In this document: one piece after another, positions 44,827-53,130 of the stretch | Layout of the letters: every line of letters begins with the position of its first letter | How positions within the stretch are numbered: the stretch's first letter is position 1 | NCBI RefSeq assembly: GCF_006569185.2 | Contig: NZ_VIGC02000010.1 | Span: 1 to 64,000 of the forward strand | Origin: Litorilinea aerophila | Lineage (GTDB): Bacteria > Chloroflexota > Anaerolineae > Caldilineales > Caldilineaceae | Direction of reading: 5' to 3' | Length of the DNA stretch: 64,000 nt | Program-made: the position numbers and the translations under genes | Notes under the pieces: generated by a model | The model's input: the letters and a program-made list of their open reading frames with translations, nothing else | Database searches by the model: none | What the model was told of the DNA's origin: nothing

Positions 44827-45798
44827 ATGTTTGTCACCGTGGGCAACATCACCCTGGATCTCTTCATCTCCGGCCTGGAAAAGGTGCCTGCCTTCGGCGG
44901 CGACGAATTCACGGCAGACAATCTGACCTTTTGCGACGAGCCCCTCACCATGGTGCTGGGTGGCAACGGCGCCATCAGCGCCTATGTGCTGGCCCGGCTG
45001 GGGGCCCTGGCCACCCCCTGTGGCGCCATCGGCCAGGACCAGGCCGGGGACATTGTGGCCGCCTGGCTGACCGCGGCCGGGGTGGACATGGAGGGGCTCC
45101 GGCGGACCGACGAGGTCGCCACGGCCACCACCACCGTCATCACCGACCGGGCCCTGAACCGGGTTGCCTTTCACCATCCCGGCGCCTCCCACTGGTACGC
45201 GCCGGAGGCGCTCCCCATGCGTCTGGTGGCCCAGGCCGATGTGCTGCTGGTTTCCAGTTATCCCCTGCTGCCTCGCTGGCGGCCGGATGGCTTCGCCCAG
45301 ATTTTGCGCCAGGCCCGGCGCACGGGCACCATCACCGCGCTGGACATCGGGCCTGCCATCGGCCAGGCCGCACAACTGGAGGAGCTGCGCCCGCTGCTGC
45401 CCCACGTGAACTACCTGCTCTGCAATGGCCACGAGCTGGCCGTCTGTACCGGCGCCAAAACCCTGAAGGAGGGAGTGATGGCCCTGCTGGAGGCCGGGGC
45501 CCAGCACGTGGTGGTGAAGCGGGGCGCCCAGGGCGCGGTGTTGGTGGATCGCAGCGGCTCCCATCTGGTTTCCCCGGGCTTTGCCGTGGAGGCCCGGTTC
45601 ACCGTGGGCGCAGGGGATGCCTTCAACGCCGGCCTGCTCTACGGCGTCGACAAGGGGTGGACCCCGGCCCGCGCCCTGCGCTTTGCCAACGCCGTGGCAG
45701 CCCTGGTGGTGGCCGGTGCCCGGGGCGCCCTGGGCGCGCCGTCCTTGCTCCAGGTGGAGAGCTTCCTGGCCAGACACGCCCAGGGCAGCGATAGGTGA
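44827..45798 (+). CDS. PfkB-family carbohydrate kinase
   Basis: This 323-residue ribokinase-fold enzyme has LGGNGAISAYVLARLGALAT near the N-terminus (PfkB motif 1) and the catalytic ATP-site motif FTVGAGDAFNAGLLYG (motif 2, Asp as base) near residue 260. It phosphorylates a sugar, a keto-deoxy sugar acid or a nucleoside. With a dehydratase and a lactonase in the same run, a 2-keto-3-deoxy-sugar-acid kinase role is plausible but not shown. It starts five bases after the previous stop. Confidence 0.92.
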   Translation: MFVTVGNITLDLFISGLEKVPAFGGDEFTADNLTFCDEPLTMVLGGNGAISAYVLARLGALATPCGAIGQDQAGDIVAAWLTAAGVDMEGLRRTDEVATATTTVITDRALNRVAFHHPGASHWYAPEALPMRLVAQADVLLVSSYPLLPRWRPDGFAQILRQARRTGTITALDIGPAIGQAAQLEELRPLLPHVNYLLCNGHELAVCTGAKTLKEGVMALLEAGAQHVVVKRGAQGAVLVDRSGSHLVSPGFAVEARFTVGAGDAFNAGLLYGVDKGWTPARALRFANAVAALVVAGARGALGAPSLLQVESFLARHAQGSDR

Positions 45799-45890
45799 CA
45801 CCAGCAGGGGGCGGACGTGGCTACAAATTCGCGAACACCAGTCGTCACCCCCGCCCCCACCCGCCGCCTACCACCGACTCCCGACTCCTG

Positions 45891-45974
45891 TCTACCGTCT
45901 ACCGTCTACCGTCTACCGTCTACTGCCTACCGTCTACTGCCTACCGTCTACCGACTACCATCTACCCCCTACCC
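45891..45974. repeat. Heptanucleotide tandem array (TCTACCG)n
   Basis: Twelve consecutive 7-base units occupy 45891-45974: four exact TCTACCG, an alternating TCTACTG/CCTACCG double set, another TCTACCG, then three degenerate units. The array lies between the PfkB and SMP-30 genes, ending about 20 bases before the AGGAGGA ribosome site of the latter. Nothing else is seen in 45799-46004. Confidence 0.9.
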
Positions 45975-46004
45975 TTCCAACCCATTCAACCCAGGAGGAA
46001 CACA

Positions 46005-46889
46005 ATGAGCTGGCAATTTGAAGTGCTGGCCGAACCCATGGGCCTCACCGAGGGGCCGGCTTGGGACGGCAGCGGCCTGCTGTTCACCAACATCCCCAAC
46101 AGCCGCATCATGCGCTACGACGGCGAGACCGGCCAGATCTCGGTCTTCCGCACGGGAACGAACCAGGCCAATGGCCTGATGTTCGACCGGGATGGCCGCC
46201 TCTATGCCTGCGAAGGCGGGGGCCGCCGTATCGTGCGCTACGAACCGGATGGCGGCACCACCGTCATCTGCGACAACTACCAGGGAAAGCGGCTCAACAG
46301 CCCCAACGACCTGGCCATCGACAACCAGGGGCGCATCTGGTTCACCGATCCCCGTTACGGCGACTACCGCGACGACATGGAACTGGACCATGAGTCGGTC
46401 TACCGGCTGGATCCCCAGCCCGACGGCACCTGGTCCATCACCCGCATGACCTACGACACCACCGCGCCCAACGGCATCCTCCTCTCGCCGGACAACCGCA
46501 CCCTCTATGTGGCCCAGAGCAAATACGGCGAGGGTGAAAAGCGAGAACTCCGGGCCTATCCCATCCGCGAAGACGGGACCCTGGGGCCATATGAGGTGTT
46601 GCACAACTTCTACCCCCACCGGGGCATCGACGGCATGTGCCTGGATACCGAGGGCAACATCATCGCCACCGCCGGCTGGGAGCTGAGCGGCCCCGGCGGC
46701 ATGATCTACGTCTTCGCGCCCAACGGCCGGGTGTTGGAAACCCACCCGCTGCCCTGCAACCGGCCCACCAATTGCACCTTCGGCGACGCAGATCTGCGCA
46801 CCCTCTACGTCACCTCCATCGAGGGCCATCTGATCCGGGCCCGCACCCCGCGCCAGGGGCTGTTGCTCTATCCGCCCCTCGCCAGGTAG
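46005..46889 (+). CDS. SMP-30/gluconolactonase family lactonase
   Basis: This 294-residue six-bladed beta-propeller has LTEGPAWDGSGLLFTNIP, in which the Glu is a metal ligand. LNSPNDLAIDNQGRIWFTDP carries the Asn/Asp ligands and IDGMCLDTEGNIIATA the final Asp. It would hydrolyse a sugar lactone to the sugar acid using a divalent metal. Start after CCAGGAGGAACACA, the strongest ribosome site in the run. In the pathway it would follow an oxidation step and supply an acid to the dehydratase at 49644. Confidence 0.92.
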   Translation: MSWQFEVLAEPMGLTEGPAWDGSGLLFTNIPNSRIMRYDGETGQISVFRTGTNQANGLMFDRDGRLYACEGGGRRIVRYEPDGGTTVICDNYQGKRLNSPNDLAIDNQGRIWFTDPRYGDYRDDMELDHESVYRLDPQPDGTWSITRMTYDTTAPNGILLSPDNRTLYVAQSKYGEGEKRELRAYPIREDGTLGPYEVLHNFYPHRGIDGMCLDTEGNIIATAGWELSGPGGMIYVFAPNGRVLETHPLPCNRPTNCTFGDADLRTLYVTSIEGHLIRARTPRQGLLLYPPLAR

Positions 46890-46908
46890 CCGTCGGGAGG
46901 CGCAGGCT

Positions 46909-48510
46909 ATGACCTCAACGAACCATCCACCGGTCCGCCGCTGGGCGCCCCTGGAGCTCACCGTGGACGCCGGCGTGGCCCTGGAAAATCCGCTGCAGGC
47001 GGGGCGGCTGGAGGCAACCTTCACCGGACCCTCGGGCCAGATCCGCCGGATCGATGGCTTCTGGGATGGCGGCACCACGTGGCGGGTGCGCTTTGCCCCG
47101 GACGAAGAAGGGCGCTGGCACTACCGCCTCCAGTGGCAGGGCCGCCCGGATGTGGCCTTCACGCCGGACCAGGGCCACTTCGACTGTGTGGCGCCCGCGG
47201 GCCAGGGCCTCTTCCAGCGCCACGGCCCGGTGCGCCTGGCCGCGCACAAGCGCCACCTGGAGCACGCGGACGGCACGCCCTTCTTCTGGCTGGCAGATAC
47301 AGCCTGGAACGGGCCCCTGCGGGCCACCGACGACGAGTGGGCCTACTATCTCCAGGTGCGCACCCGCCAGCGTTTCACCGCGGTCCAGTGGGTTGCGACC
47401 CAGTGGCGGGCTGCGCCGGACGGGGACAGGGATGGCCGCCTGGCCTTCACCGGCCGGGAGCGCATCGCCGTCAATCCTGAGTTCTTCCAGCGGCTGGATC
47501 GCCGGGTGGCGGCCATGGCCCAGGCCGGCCTGTTGAGCGTGCCCGTGCTGCTCTGGGCCGTGGGGGGCGGTACCAATCCCGAGGTGGATCCCGGCTACGG
47601 CCTGCCGGAAGATCAGGCCATCCTGCTGGCGCGCTACATGGTGGCCCGCTGGGGCGCGTGGCCGGTGGTCTGGATTCTGGCAGGCGACGGCAAGTACTTC
47701 GGCGACTACGCGGCCCGCTGGCGGCGCATCGGCCGCGCCGTCTTCGGCGACGGACCCCGCGCGCCCGTGGCCATGCACTGTGGCGGCCAGCAGTGGCCCG
47801 CCGATGAGCTGCGGGGCGAGCCGTGGCTGGACATCCTGGGCTACCAGAGCGGCCACGGCGACAGCGCCGAGACCTGGCGGTGGCTGGTGGAAGGCCCGCC
47901 TGCCCGGGAATGGGGCAGGGAGCCCCGCCTCTTCCAGTTGAACCTGGAGCCGGCCTACGAGAATCATGTGGCCTACCACTCCGGGCAGCCCCACTCCGCC
48001 CAGTCGGTGCGCCAGGCCATCTACTGGAGCCTGCTCAACGCCCCCACGGCCGGCGTCAGCTACGGCGGCCACGGCGTCTGGGGGTGGGATGACGGCAGCG
48101 GCCCGCCGGTGGATCATCCCCGCTCGGGCACGCCCCTGCCCTGGCGGGAGGCGCTGGAGATGCCCGCCGCAACTCAGATGGCCCACCTGGCCGATTGCTT
48201 TACCGGCCTGGCGTGGACGGCGCTCCGGCCCCGGCCCGACCTGCTGGTGGAACAACCGGGGCGGGAAGATGTGACCCGTACCGTCCTGGTCTCCGCTTCG
48301 GATGCTGGGGACCTGGTGGTGGCGTACACGCCCCAGCCGGTTACGCTGCGACTGCGTACCGCGGAGCTGGCAGCCGGCCTCGCGGGCACCTGGTGGGATC
48401 CGCGTACGGGCACGCAGCATCCCCTGGATTTCCTGCCCGCCGGGGAGGAGGTCGCCTTGACCACACCCGGTGCGGGCGACTGGTTGTTGATCCTGCAACC
48501 ACGGGAGTGA
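46909..48510 (+). CDS. DUF5060/DUF4038-type glycoside hydrolase
   Basis: This 533-residue protein has an N-terminal DUF5060 beta-sandwich (about 10-95, with WDGGTTWRVRFAPDEEGRWH), then an Apiosidase-like/DUF4038 TIM barrel opening with HADGTPFFWLADTAWNGPLR. That barrel contains WPVVWILAGDGKY and FQLNLEPAYENH. A C-terminal beta domain (DLVVAYTPQPVTLRL to WWDPRTGT) completes it. The family includes apiosidases and related enzymes acting on plant pectin side chains. No signal peptide is visible, so it probably acts on imported oligosaccharides in the cytoplasm. Confidence 0.87.
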   Translation: MTSTNHPPVRRWAPLELTVDAGVALENPLQAGRLEATFTGPSGQIRRIDGFWDGGTTWRVRFAPDEEGRWHYRLQWQGRPDVAFTPDQGHFDCVAPAGQGLFQRHGPVRLAAHKRHLEHADGTPFFWLADTAWNGPLRATDDEWAYYLQVRTRQRFTAVQWVATQWRAAPDGDRDGRLAFTGRERIAVNPEFFQRLDRRVAAMAQAGLLSVPVLLWAVGGGTNPEVDPGYGLPEDQAILLARYMVARWGAWPVVWILAGDGKYFGDYAARWRRIGRAVFGDGPRAPVAMHCGGQQWPADELRGEPWLDILGYQSGHGDSAETWRWLVEGPPAREWGREPRLFQLNLEPAYENHVAYHSGQPHSAQSVRQAIYWSLLNAPTAGVSYGGHGVWGWDDGSGPPVDHPRSGTPLPWREALEMPAATQMAHLADCFTGLAWTALRPRPDLLVEQPGREDVTRTVLVSASDAGDLVVAYTPQPVTLRLRTAELAAGLAGTWWDPRTGTQHPLDFLPAGEEVALTTPGAGDWLLILQPRE

Positions 48511-48521
48511 AAGGAGTCTCC

Positions 48522-49592
48522 ATGCCCACTCCATTCCGCATCGGCATTTCCGCCGACTTCAAGACAGCGGCGCCCGGCCGACTGGAGCCGGCGCTGCGCA
48601 CCCTCATCGAGCCCCTGCCCCACGTGAGCTACGGTGAATTCGCCCCAACCGGCCAGGATGACGCGGGTCCGTACGTCACCCCCGCGGACATCGCCGACTT
48701 CGACGCGGTCCTGGTCCTGGGGCCGCGCTTCACTGCAGCCTCCTTTTCAGGCCAGGATCGGCTGGCGGTCATCGCCCGCTGGGGCGTCGGCTACGACATG
48801 ATCGACGTGGCCGCGTGCACAGCCAACGACGTGCTCCTGGCCATCACCGTGGACGCGGTGCGCCGGCCGGTGGCCGAAGCCATCCTGACCCTGATGTTGG
48901 CCCTGGCCAAACAGTTGCCGGCCAAGGACCGCCTGGTGCGCACCGGCCGTTGGGATCTCCGGGGTGAGTTGCCGGCCCTGGGCCTGCGGGACAAGACCGT
49001 GGGGTCCGTGGGGCTGGGCAACATCGGCGCGGAGATGTTCCGGCTGCTGGCGCCCTTTGGCCTGGGCCGTCGTCTGGCCGCGGACCCCTACGCCCGTCCC
49101 GAGGTGGTCGCCGAACTGGGGGTGGAACTGGTGGACCTGGAGACCCTGTTCCAGGAATCGGACTTTATCGCGGTGAACTGCCCCCTCACTCCGGAGACCC
49201 GGGGGCTGGTCAACGCCCGCCTCCTCTCCCGAATGAAGCCCACTGCCTACCTGATCAACACGGCCCGGGGACCCATTGTCAACCAGGATGACCTGGTGGC
49301 CGCGCTGGAGGCCGGCCAGATTGCCGGCGCAGGCCTGGATGTCTTCGACCCGGAGCCGCTGCCGGTGGACCATCCCCTCACCCGCATGGAGAACGTGATC
49401 CTTTCGCCCCACTCCCTGGCCTGGACCGACGAGCTCTACCGGGACAACAGCCTGGGCGCCTGTGAGAACATTCTCCAGGTTTTCCAGGGGCAGCTCCCCC
49501 GGTACACGGTCAACCGGGAGGTGGTGCAACGGCCGGGTTTCCAGGCCAAGCTCCAGGTCCTGAAGGCGGCCTGGCAGGCTGCGGTTGGCTGA
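48522..49592 (+). CDS. D-2-hydroxyacid dehydrogenase (NAD-binding)
   Basis: This 356-residue protein of the SerA/glyoxylate-reductase family has the nucleotide motif VGLGNIGAEMFRLL. The catalytic Arg is in LINTARGPIV, the Glu is in the DVFDPEPLP region, and the His is in ILSPHSLAWT. Start after AAAGGAGTCTCC, 11 bases past the glycosidase stop. It would reduce a 2-keto acid or oxidise a 2-hydroxy acid formed during sugar-acid breakdown. Confidence 0.92.
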   Translation: MPTPFRIGISADFKTAAPGRLEPALRTLIEPLPHVSYGEFAPTGQDDAGPYVTPADIADFDAVLVLGPRFTAASFSGQDRLAVIARWGVGYDMIDVAACTANDVLLAITVDAVRRPVAEAILTLMLALAKQLPAKDRLVRTGRWDLRGELPALGLRDKTVGSVGLGNIGAEMFRLLAPFGLGRRLAADPYARPEVVAELGVELVDLETLFQESDFIAVNCPLTPETRGLVNARLLSRMKPTAYLINTARGPIVNQDDLVAALEAGQIAGAGLDVFDPEPLPVDHPLTRMENVILSPHSLAWTDELYRDNSLGACENILQVFQGQLPRYTVNREVVQRPGFQAKLQVLKAAWQAAVG

Positions 49593-49643
49593 TGGCTTGC
49601 TACAACGACTTACCACATCCATATCTACCAGGGGAATCAATCG

Positions 49644-50816
49644 ATGCAGATCACAGATATCATCCTCTTTCAAGTCTCGGGGCGCTACACCGGCCCCACC
49701 TTCCCGCCCGGTGACCGCCAGGCCCAGCAACTGGACATCTACCCGGAGTTCAACCAGCGTCCTGCCGCCGAACCCGGGGACACCCTCAGTGCCATCTACG
49801 TGGAAGTGCAGACCGACCAGGGGATCTCCGGCCTGTGGGGCCCCATTCAGGAGCATCAGGCCTACCACATCCACCGCTCCCTTCGCCCCTTTCTCATGGG
49901 CCGGGACCCTCTGGCCACGGAGCTCCTCTACGACCAGATGATTCGCCTGGACCGCCACGGTCGCTCTGGCCTCTTCATGACCGCGGTGAGCGCGGTGGAC
50001 AACGCCCTGTGGGACCTCAAGGGGAAGGCGTGGGGTCAGCCAGTCTACCGCCTGCTGGGCGGCCCTACCCGGCCGGCGGTGCCCGCCTATGCCAGCATGT
50101 TGGGCTTTTCCGTGGAGCCGGAGCAGGCCGCGGCCACAGCCCGGGAATACAAGGCCAAAGGGTTCACGGCCCAGAAGTGGTTTTTCCGCTACGGGCCCGG
50201 CGACGGCGAGGCGGGCAAAGCCCGCAATCTGGCCATGGCCCAGGCGGTGCGGGACGCAGTGGGGCCGGCGTACACCCTCATGTTTGACGCGTTCATGGGT
50301 TGGACGGTGAGCTACGCGGTGGAGATGGTGCGGGCCCTGGAGCCCATTCGCCCTTTCTGGATGGAAGAGCCCATCCCGCCTGAACGGGTGGGCGGGCTGC
50401 GCAAGATCCGCCAGGCGGCCCGGGTGCCCATTGCCACGGGTGAGCACGTCTACACCCGCTGGCAGACCAAGGAGCTGCTGGTCAACCAGGCGGTGGATGT
50501 GCTGCAGAACGACCCCGACTGGACCGGCGGCATCACCGAGCTGGTGAAGGTGTGTGCCCTGGCCTCCGCCTTCGAGACGCCTGTGGTGGCCCACGGCCAT
50601 TCGCTGCTGGCGGCCCTCCATGTGGCCGGTGCCCAATCGCCCGCGGCGGTGCCCTTCGTGGAATACCTGATCCGGGCGCAGGAATCCAAGCAGTTCTTTC
50701 ACAAGCCCATCTACCGACCCCAGGATGGCGTGGTGGCACTGCCGGAGCTGCCCGGCCTGGGGCTGGTGCTGGATGAGGAGAAGGTGGAAGAGCGAACGCC
50801 TCTTTCTTGGGGGTGA
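49644..50816 (+). CDS. Enolase-superfamily sugar-acid dehydratase (mandelate racemase/MLE group)
   Basis: This 390-residue protein has a capping domain and a barrel. The metal ligands are D215 (LMFDAF), E241 or E242 (WMEEPI) and E267 (ATGEH). Candidate catalytic residues are K178 (AQKWFFR), D290 (LQNDPDWTGG) and H317/H319 (VAHGHS). The WTGGITE/AHGHS pattern resembles rhamnonate-dehydratase-like members more than muconate cycloisomerases. Expected reaction: dehydration of an aldonic acid to a 2-keto-3-deoxy acid. It is the last gene of the catabolic run. Confidence 0.9.
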   Translation: MQITDIILFQVSGRYTGPTFPPGDRQAQQLDIYPEFNQRPAAEPGDTLSAIYVEVQTDQGISGLWGPIQEHQAYHIHRSLRPFLMGRDPLATELLYDQMIRLDRHGRSGLFMTAVSAVDNALWDLKGKAWGQPVYRLLGGPTRPAVPAYASMLGFSVEPEQAAATAREYKAKGFTAQKWFFRYGPGDGEAGKARNLAMAQAVRDAVGPAYTLMFDAFMGWTVSYAVEMVRALEPIRPFWMEEPIPPERVGGLRKIRQAARVPIATGEHVYTRWQTKELLVNQAVDVLQNDPDWTGGITELVKVCALASAFETPVVAHGHSLLAALHVAGAQSPAAVPFVEYLIRAQESKQFFHKPIYRPQDGVVALPELPGLGLVLDEEKVEERTPLSWG

Positions 50817-51009
50817 GCGCCTTTCTTGGCTCAGAATTTATTGTTGACCAGGCCAATAGCTGGCAGGCCCCGTTATCTTTTCCGGCCGACCGTTGTCAAA
50901 ATCCCCACAATGACAAGGGCGGCAATCACATGCATCAGCTCTAGAGTGATTATGGCATCCCAGGTGATGGGCAGACTGAAGGGTGTAATAAACGAGAGAC
51001 GGATTACAC

Positions 51010-51113
51010 AGACAGCGCCGCATGGGGCGAGTGCGCATCCTCAGATGCGCACTCCTCGAAAGGATCACCACCGCCACGCGGAGTCGGCATCTGAGGATGC
51101 CGACCCAGCCGCT
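51010..51113. repeat. Double-hairpin repeat R3, copy 1
   Basis: GTGCGCATCCTCAGATGCGC and GTCGGCATCTGAGGATGCCG are two related palindromes about 45 bases apart. The same pair, in the other orientation, is at 54195-54257. The region 50817-51543 carries no gene. It also holds G+C-rich inverted segments (51170-51290: GTAGGGCGGGTCTCTGGCCC and similar) of the kind seen at 32589. Confidence 0.65.
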
Positions 51114-51543
51114 GCGCAGCCGTTGCCGTCCCTGCACCTGTCCGGATTGGGTGCAACACGTGCGTAGGGCGGGTCTCTGGCCCGCCGTGGGTGGCTGGTT
51201 CGACCGCGACAGCGGGCGGGCACGGAGGCCCGCCCCGACGGGGACGGGCGCCTTTCCGGGCACCACCGTGCGGCCGGAGACCGCACCTACGACAGGAGCC
51301 GCCATCCGCGCCGATCGGACGCCACGGATATGGGGGGCGGCGTGAAATCGATGGGGCGGGTCTGCAAAGATAGTGGTTGACCTTTGCCTCAAGCCAGGAA
51401 CAGCCATGACGTAAGGCATCCTGCTCAATCTGCAGGAAAGCACACAGCCCCAGCCCGGTATGATTCATTCGGATGGCATAACCCAGGGGAACCGGGCGCT
51501 TCGTCCTTGCGCCCGGCTGTGGCAGGGGAGATGTTGGGGAAAG

Positions 51544-52656
51544 TCAGACCACGTGGATGCCGTCACCTTCGACCACTTCCCCGATTTCCCAGCAGTCCTG
51601 CTCCTGTTCCTGGCAGGCGGCCCGGAAGGTGTCTACCTGACCCTCGGGGACGGCCAGCAGCAGGCCGCCGCTGGTTTCCGCCTCCCACAGGAGGGTTCGC
51701 TGGGCAGGGGTGACGCTTTCGGCGAAGCGGACCTGATTCGCAAAGGCCTCCGGGTTGCGGCTGCTGGCCCGGGTCAGGTAGCCGGCCCGAATGTAGTCCC
51801 ACACGCCAGGCAGGTGGGGCACGTCGGCGGCCCGGATGCGCAGGCCAATCGGGCCGGCGGGACCACCTGCAGCCACCATCTCGCTGGCGTGGCCCAGCAA
51901 GCCAAAGCCGGTGACGTCGGTGGCGCAGCGGACGCCCGCGGCCCGGGCCGCCCGAGCCGCAGCCCGATTCAGGCGCAACATGGACTGAATGGCCGCATCC
52001 AGGTGGCGCACATCCAGGTCGGGCTTGCCCTGGGCCCGACGGGCCAGCCGTTGCGCGCGACCTTCGCCGGGGCCGGTTAATTTGGCCGCGGTGGTGATGA
52101 TGCCCGTGCCCAGGGGCTTGGTGAGGAAAAGCCGGTCGCCGGGGCGGGCTCCGCCCTTGCGAAAGACCTGCTCTGGATGGACCAGGCCGGTGACGCTGAG
52201 GCCGTAGAAGGGCTCCGGGTTGGTCACCGTGTGCCCCCCGGCGATGGCCGCGCCCGCCTCCCGCACCTTGGCGGCACCGCCGGCAAAGATCTGGGCCACC
52301 GTTTCCGGGCTCAGCGCCTCGGGAAAGCCGGCGATATTCAGGCAAAAGATCACCTCGCCGCCCATGGCATAGACGTCGCTCATGGCGTTGGCCGCGGCGA
52401 TGGCCCCGTAGGTCCAGGGATCATCCACGATGGGCGTGAAGAAATCCGTGGTCTTGATCAGGGCCCGTTCCGCGTCCAGCCGATAGACGGCGGCGTCATC
52501 CGGTTCGCCCAGGCCGACCAGGATCTCGGGATATTCAGTTGCCGGGAAGAACCCGGCCAGTTGTCGCACGACCTGCGACAGCGTCTCCGGTGGGAGCTTG
52601 GATGCTCAACCGGCGCACGCCACCATCGCGGTCAGGTAAGGTCGTTCCTTGTCCAT
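51544..52656 (-). CDS. selD: Selenide, water dikinase SelD, selenocysteine-containing (in-frame UGA at codon 17)
   Basis: This enzyme makes selenophosphate from selenide and ATP, the selenium donor for Sec-tRNA and selenouridine. The 370-codon gene starts at ATG 52656 (MDKERPYLTAM) and reads VACAG-UGA-ASKLPPETL, with UGA at 52608-52606. This puts Sec at residue 17 and Lys at 20, the positions of catalytic C17 and K20 in E. coli SelD. After it come the ATP-binding features KTTDFFTPIVDD, AMGGEVIFCLNIAGFP, GGHTVTNPEPFYGLSVTG and DVTGFGLLGHASEM. A hairpin that fits a bacterial SECIS lies 26-44 bases after the UGA. Treating UGA as stop would leave a fragment starting at GTG 52569 without its active-site loop. 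The ribosome site is weak. Confidence 0.93.
52562..52580 (-). promoter_or_regulatory. SECIS-like hairpin of selD
   Basis: On the coding strand TGTCGCA-GGTCG-TGCGACA forms a perfect 7-bp stem with a 5-base loop; the loop begins 33 bases after the UGA. Bacterial SECIS elements lie immediately 3' of the UGA, within the coding region, with a small apical loop that contains G at its 5' side. GGUC is also the loop core of the E. coli fdhF SECIS. It would recruit SelB with Sec-tRNA. The sequence is seen directly; its function is inferred. Confidence 0.75.
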
Positions 52657-52842
52657 GGCCTGTTCGTCTTGAAAGCGGGTTTCTCTTTGGGCTCTCTGGG
52701 CACGTCTGAATATGCCGTGATGCCTATTGTACACGGAAGGGGCATCCCCGCCAAGTGGCAGGCGGCCAGGGGGGCATTCCAGTTTGGGGGCAGGATTCGG
52801 CCCCTGGGGCTTTGGGCAGGCCTTTATCTCGTCGGACAGGGC

Positions 52843-52905
52843 GGTCTCGTCGGACAGAGCGGCGTCCAAGGGCGCGCCTCTGGGCCGCTGTCCCGACCGG
52901 CGCCT
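52843..52905. repeat. Dispersed repeat R6, copy 2, with short tandem duplication
   Basis: TCTCGTCGGACAGGGCGGT at about 52828 is repeated immediately as TCTCGTCGGACAGAGCGGC. It is followed by GGGCGCGCCTCTGGGCCGCT. The reverse complement matches 9525-9585. It sits in the 52657-53130 region between the divergent selD and SDR genes, which holds no gene. Confidence 0.5.
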
Positions 52906-53068
52906 GGTGCAGGTCGATCCGGTAGGGGCGGGGCTTGCCCTGTTCCCACCGATTGGGAGATCCAGAAGGTGTCGCGCCGTCGTTCTTATGCATGGTGATG
53001 ATGCCTGCGCCGTGGCACGCTCTCCCCGGGGTAGCCGGAATCGCAAATTTGAGCCTGGCTGTGATACC

Positions 53069-53111
53069 CTTTGCAGTACCGCTATGGATCCACGATACAG
53101 ATACTGCAAAG
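53069..53111 (+). promoter_or_regulatory. Promoter with overlapping 10-bp inverted repeat, upstream of SDR gene
   Basis: CTTTGCAGTA (53069-53078) and TACTGCAAAG (53102-53111) are perfect inverted arms 23 bases apart. A possible promoter, TTGCAG (53071-53076) with a 17-base spacer and GATACA (53094-53099), lies within them. The left arm thus covers the -35 and the right arm covers the start site. This geometry suits a repressor operator, or alternatively an RNA hairpin just before the ribosome site at 53117-53122. Confidence 0.5.
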
Positions 53112-53130
53112 ACCCAGAAAGGCTCCCAGT

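Noticed and set aside
45891-45974. CRISPR array
   Set aside because: The period is seven bases with no spacers; it is a simple tandem repeat. No cas genes are present in the window.
50838-51470. Minus-strand open frames between the dehydratase and selD genes
   Set aside because: They cross palindromic repeats, have no ribosome sites and encode low-complexity Arg/Pro-rich sequence.
52569-52656. selD starting at GTG 52569 with the upstream part non-coding
   Set aside because: The upstream codons continue the SelD N-terminus with the conserved spacing of residue 17 and Lys20, which would be very unlikely by chance.
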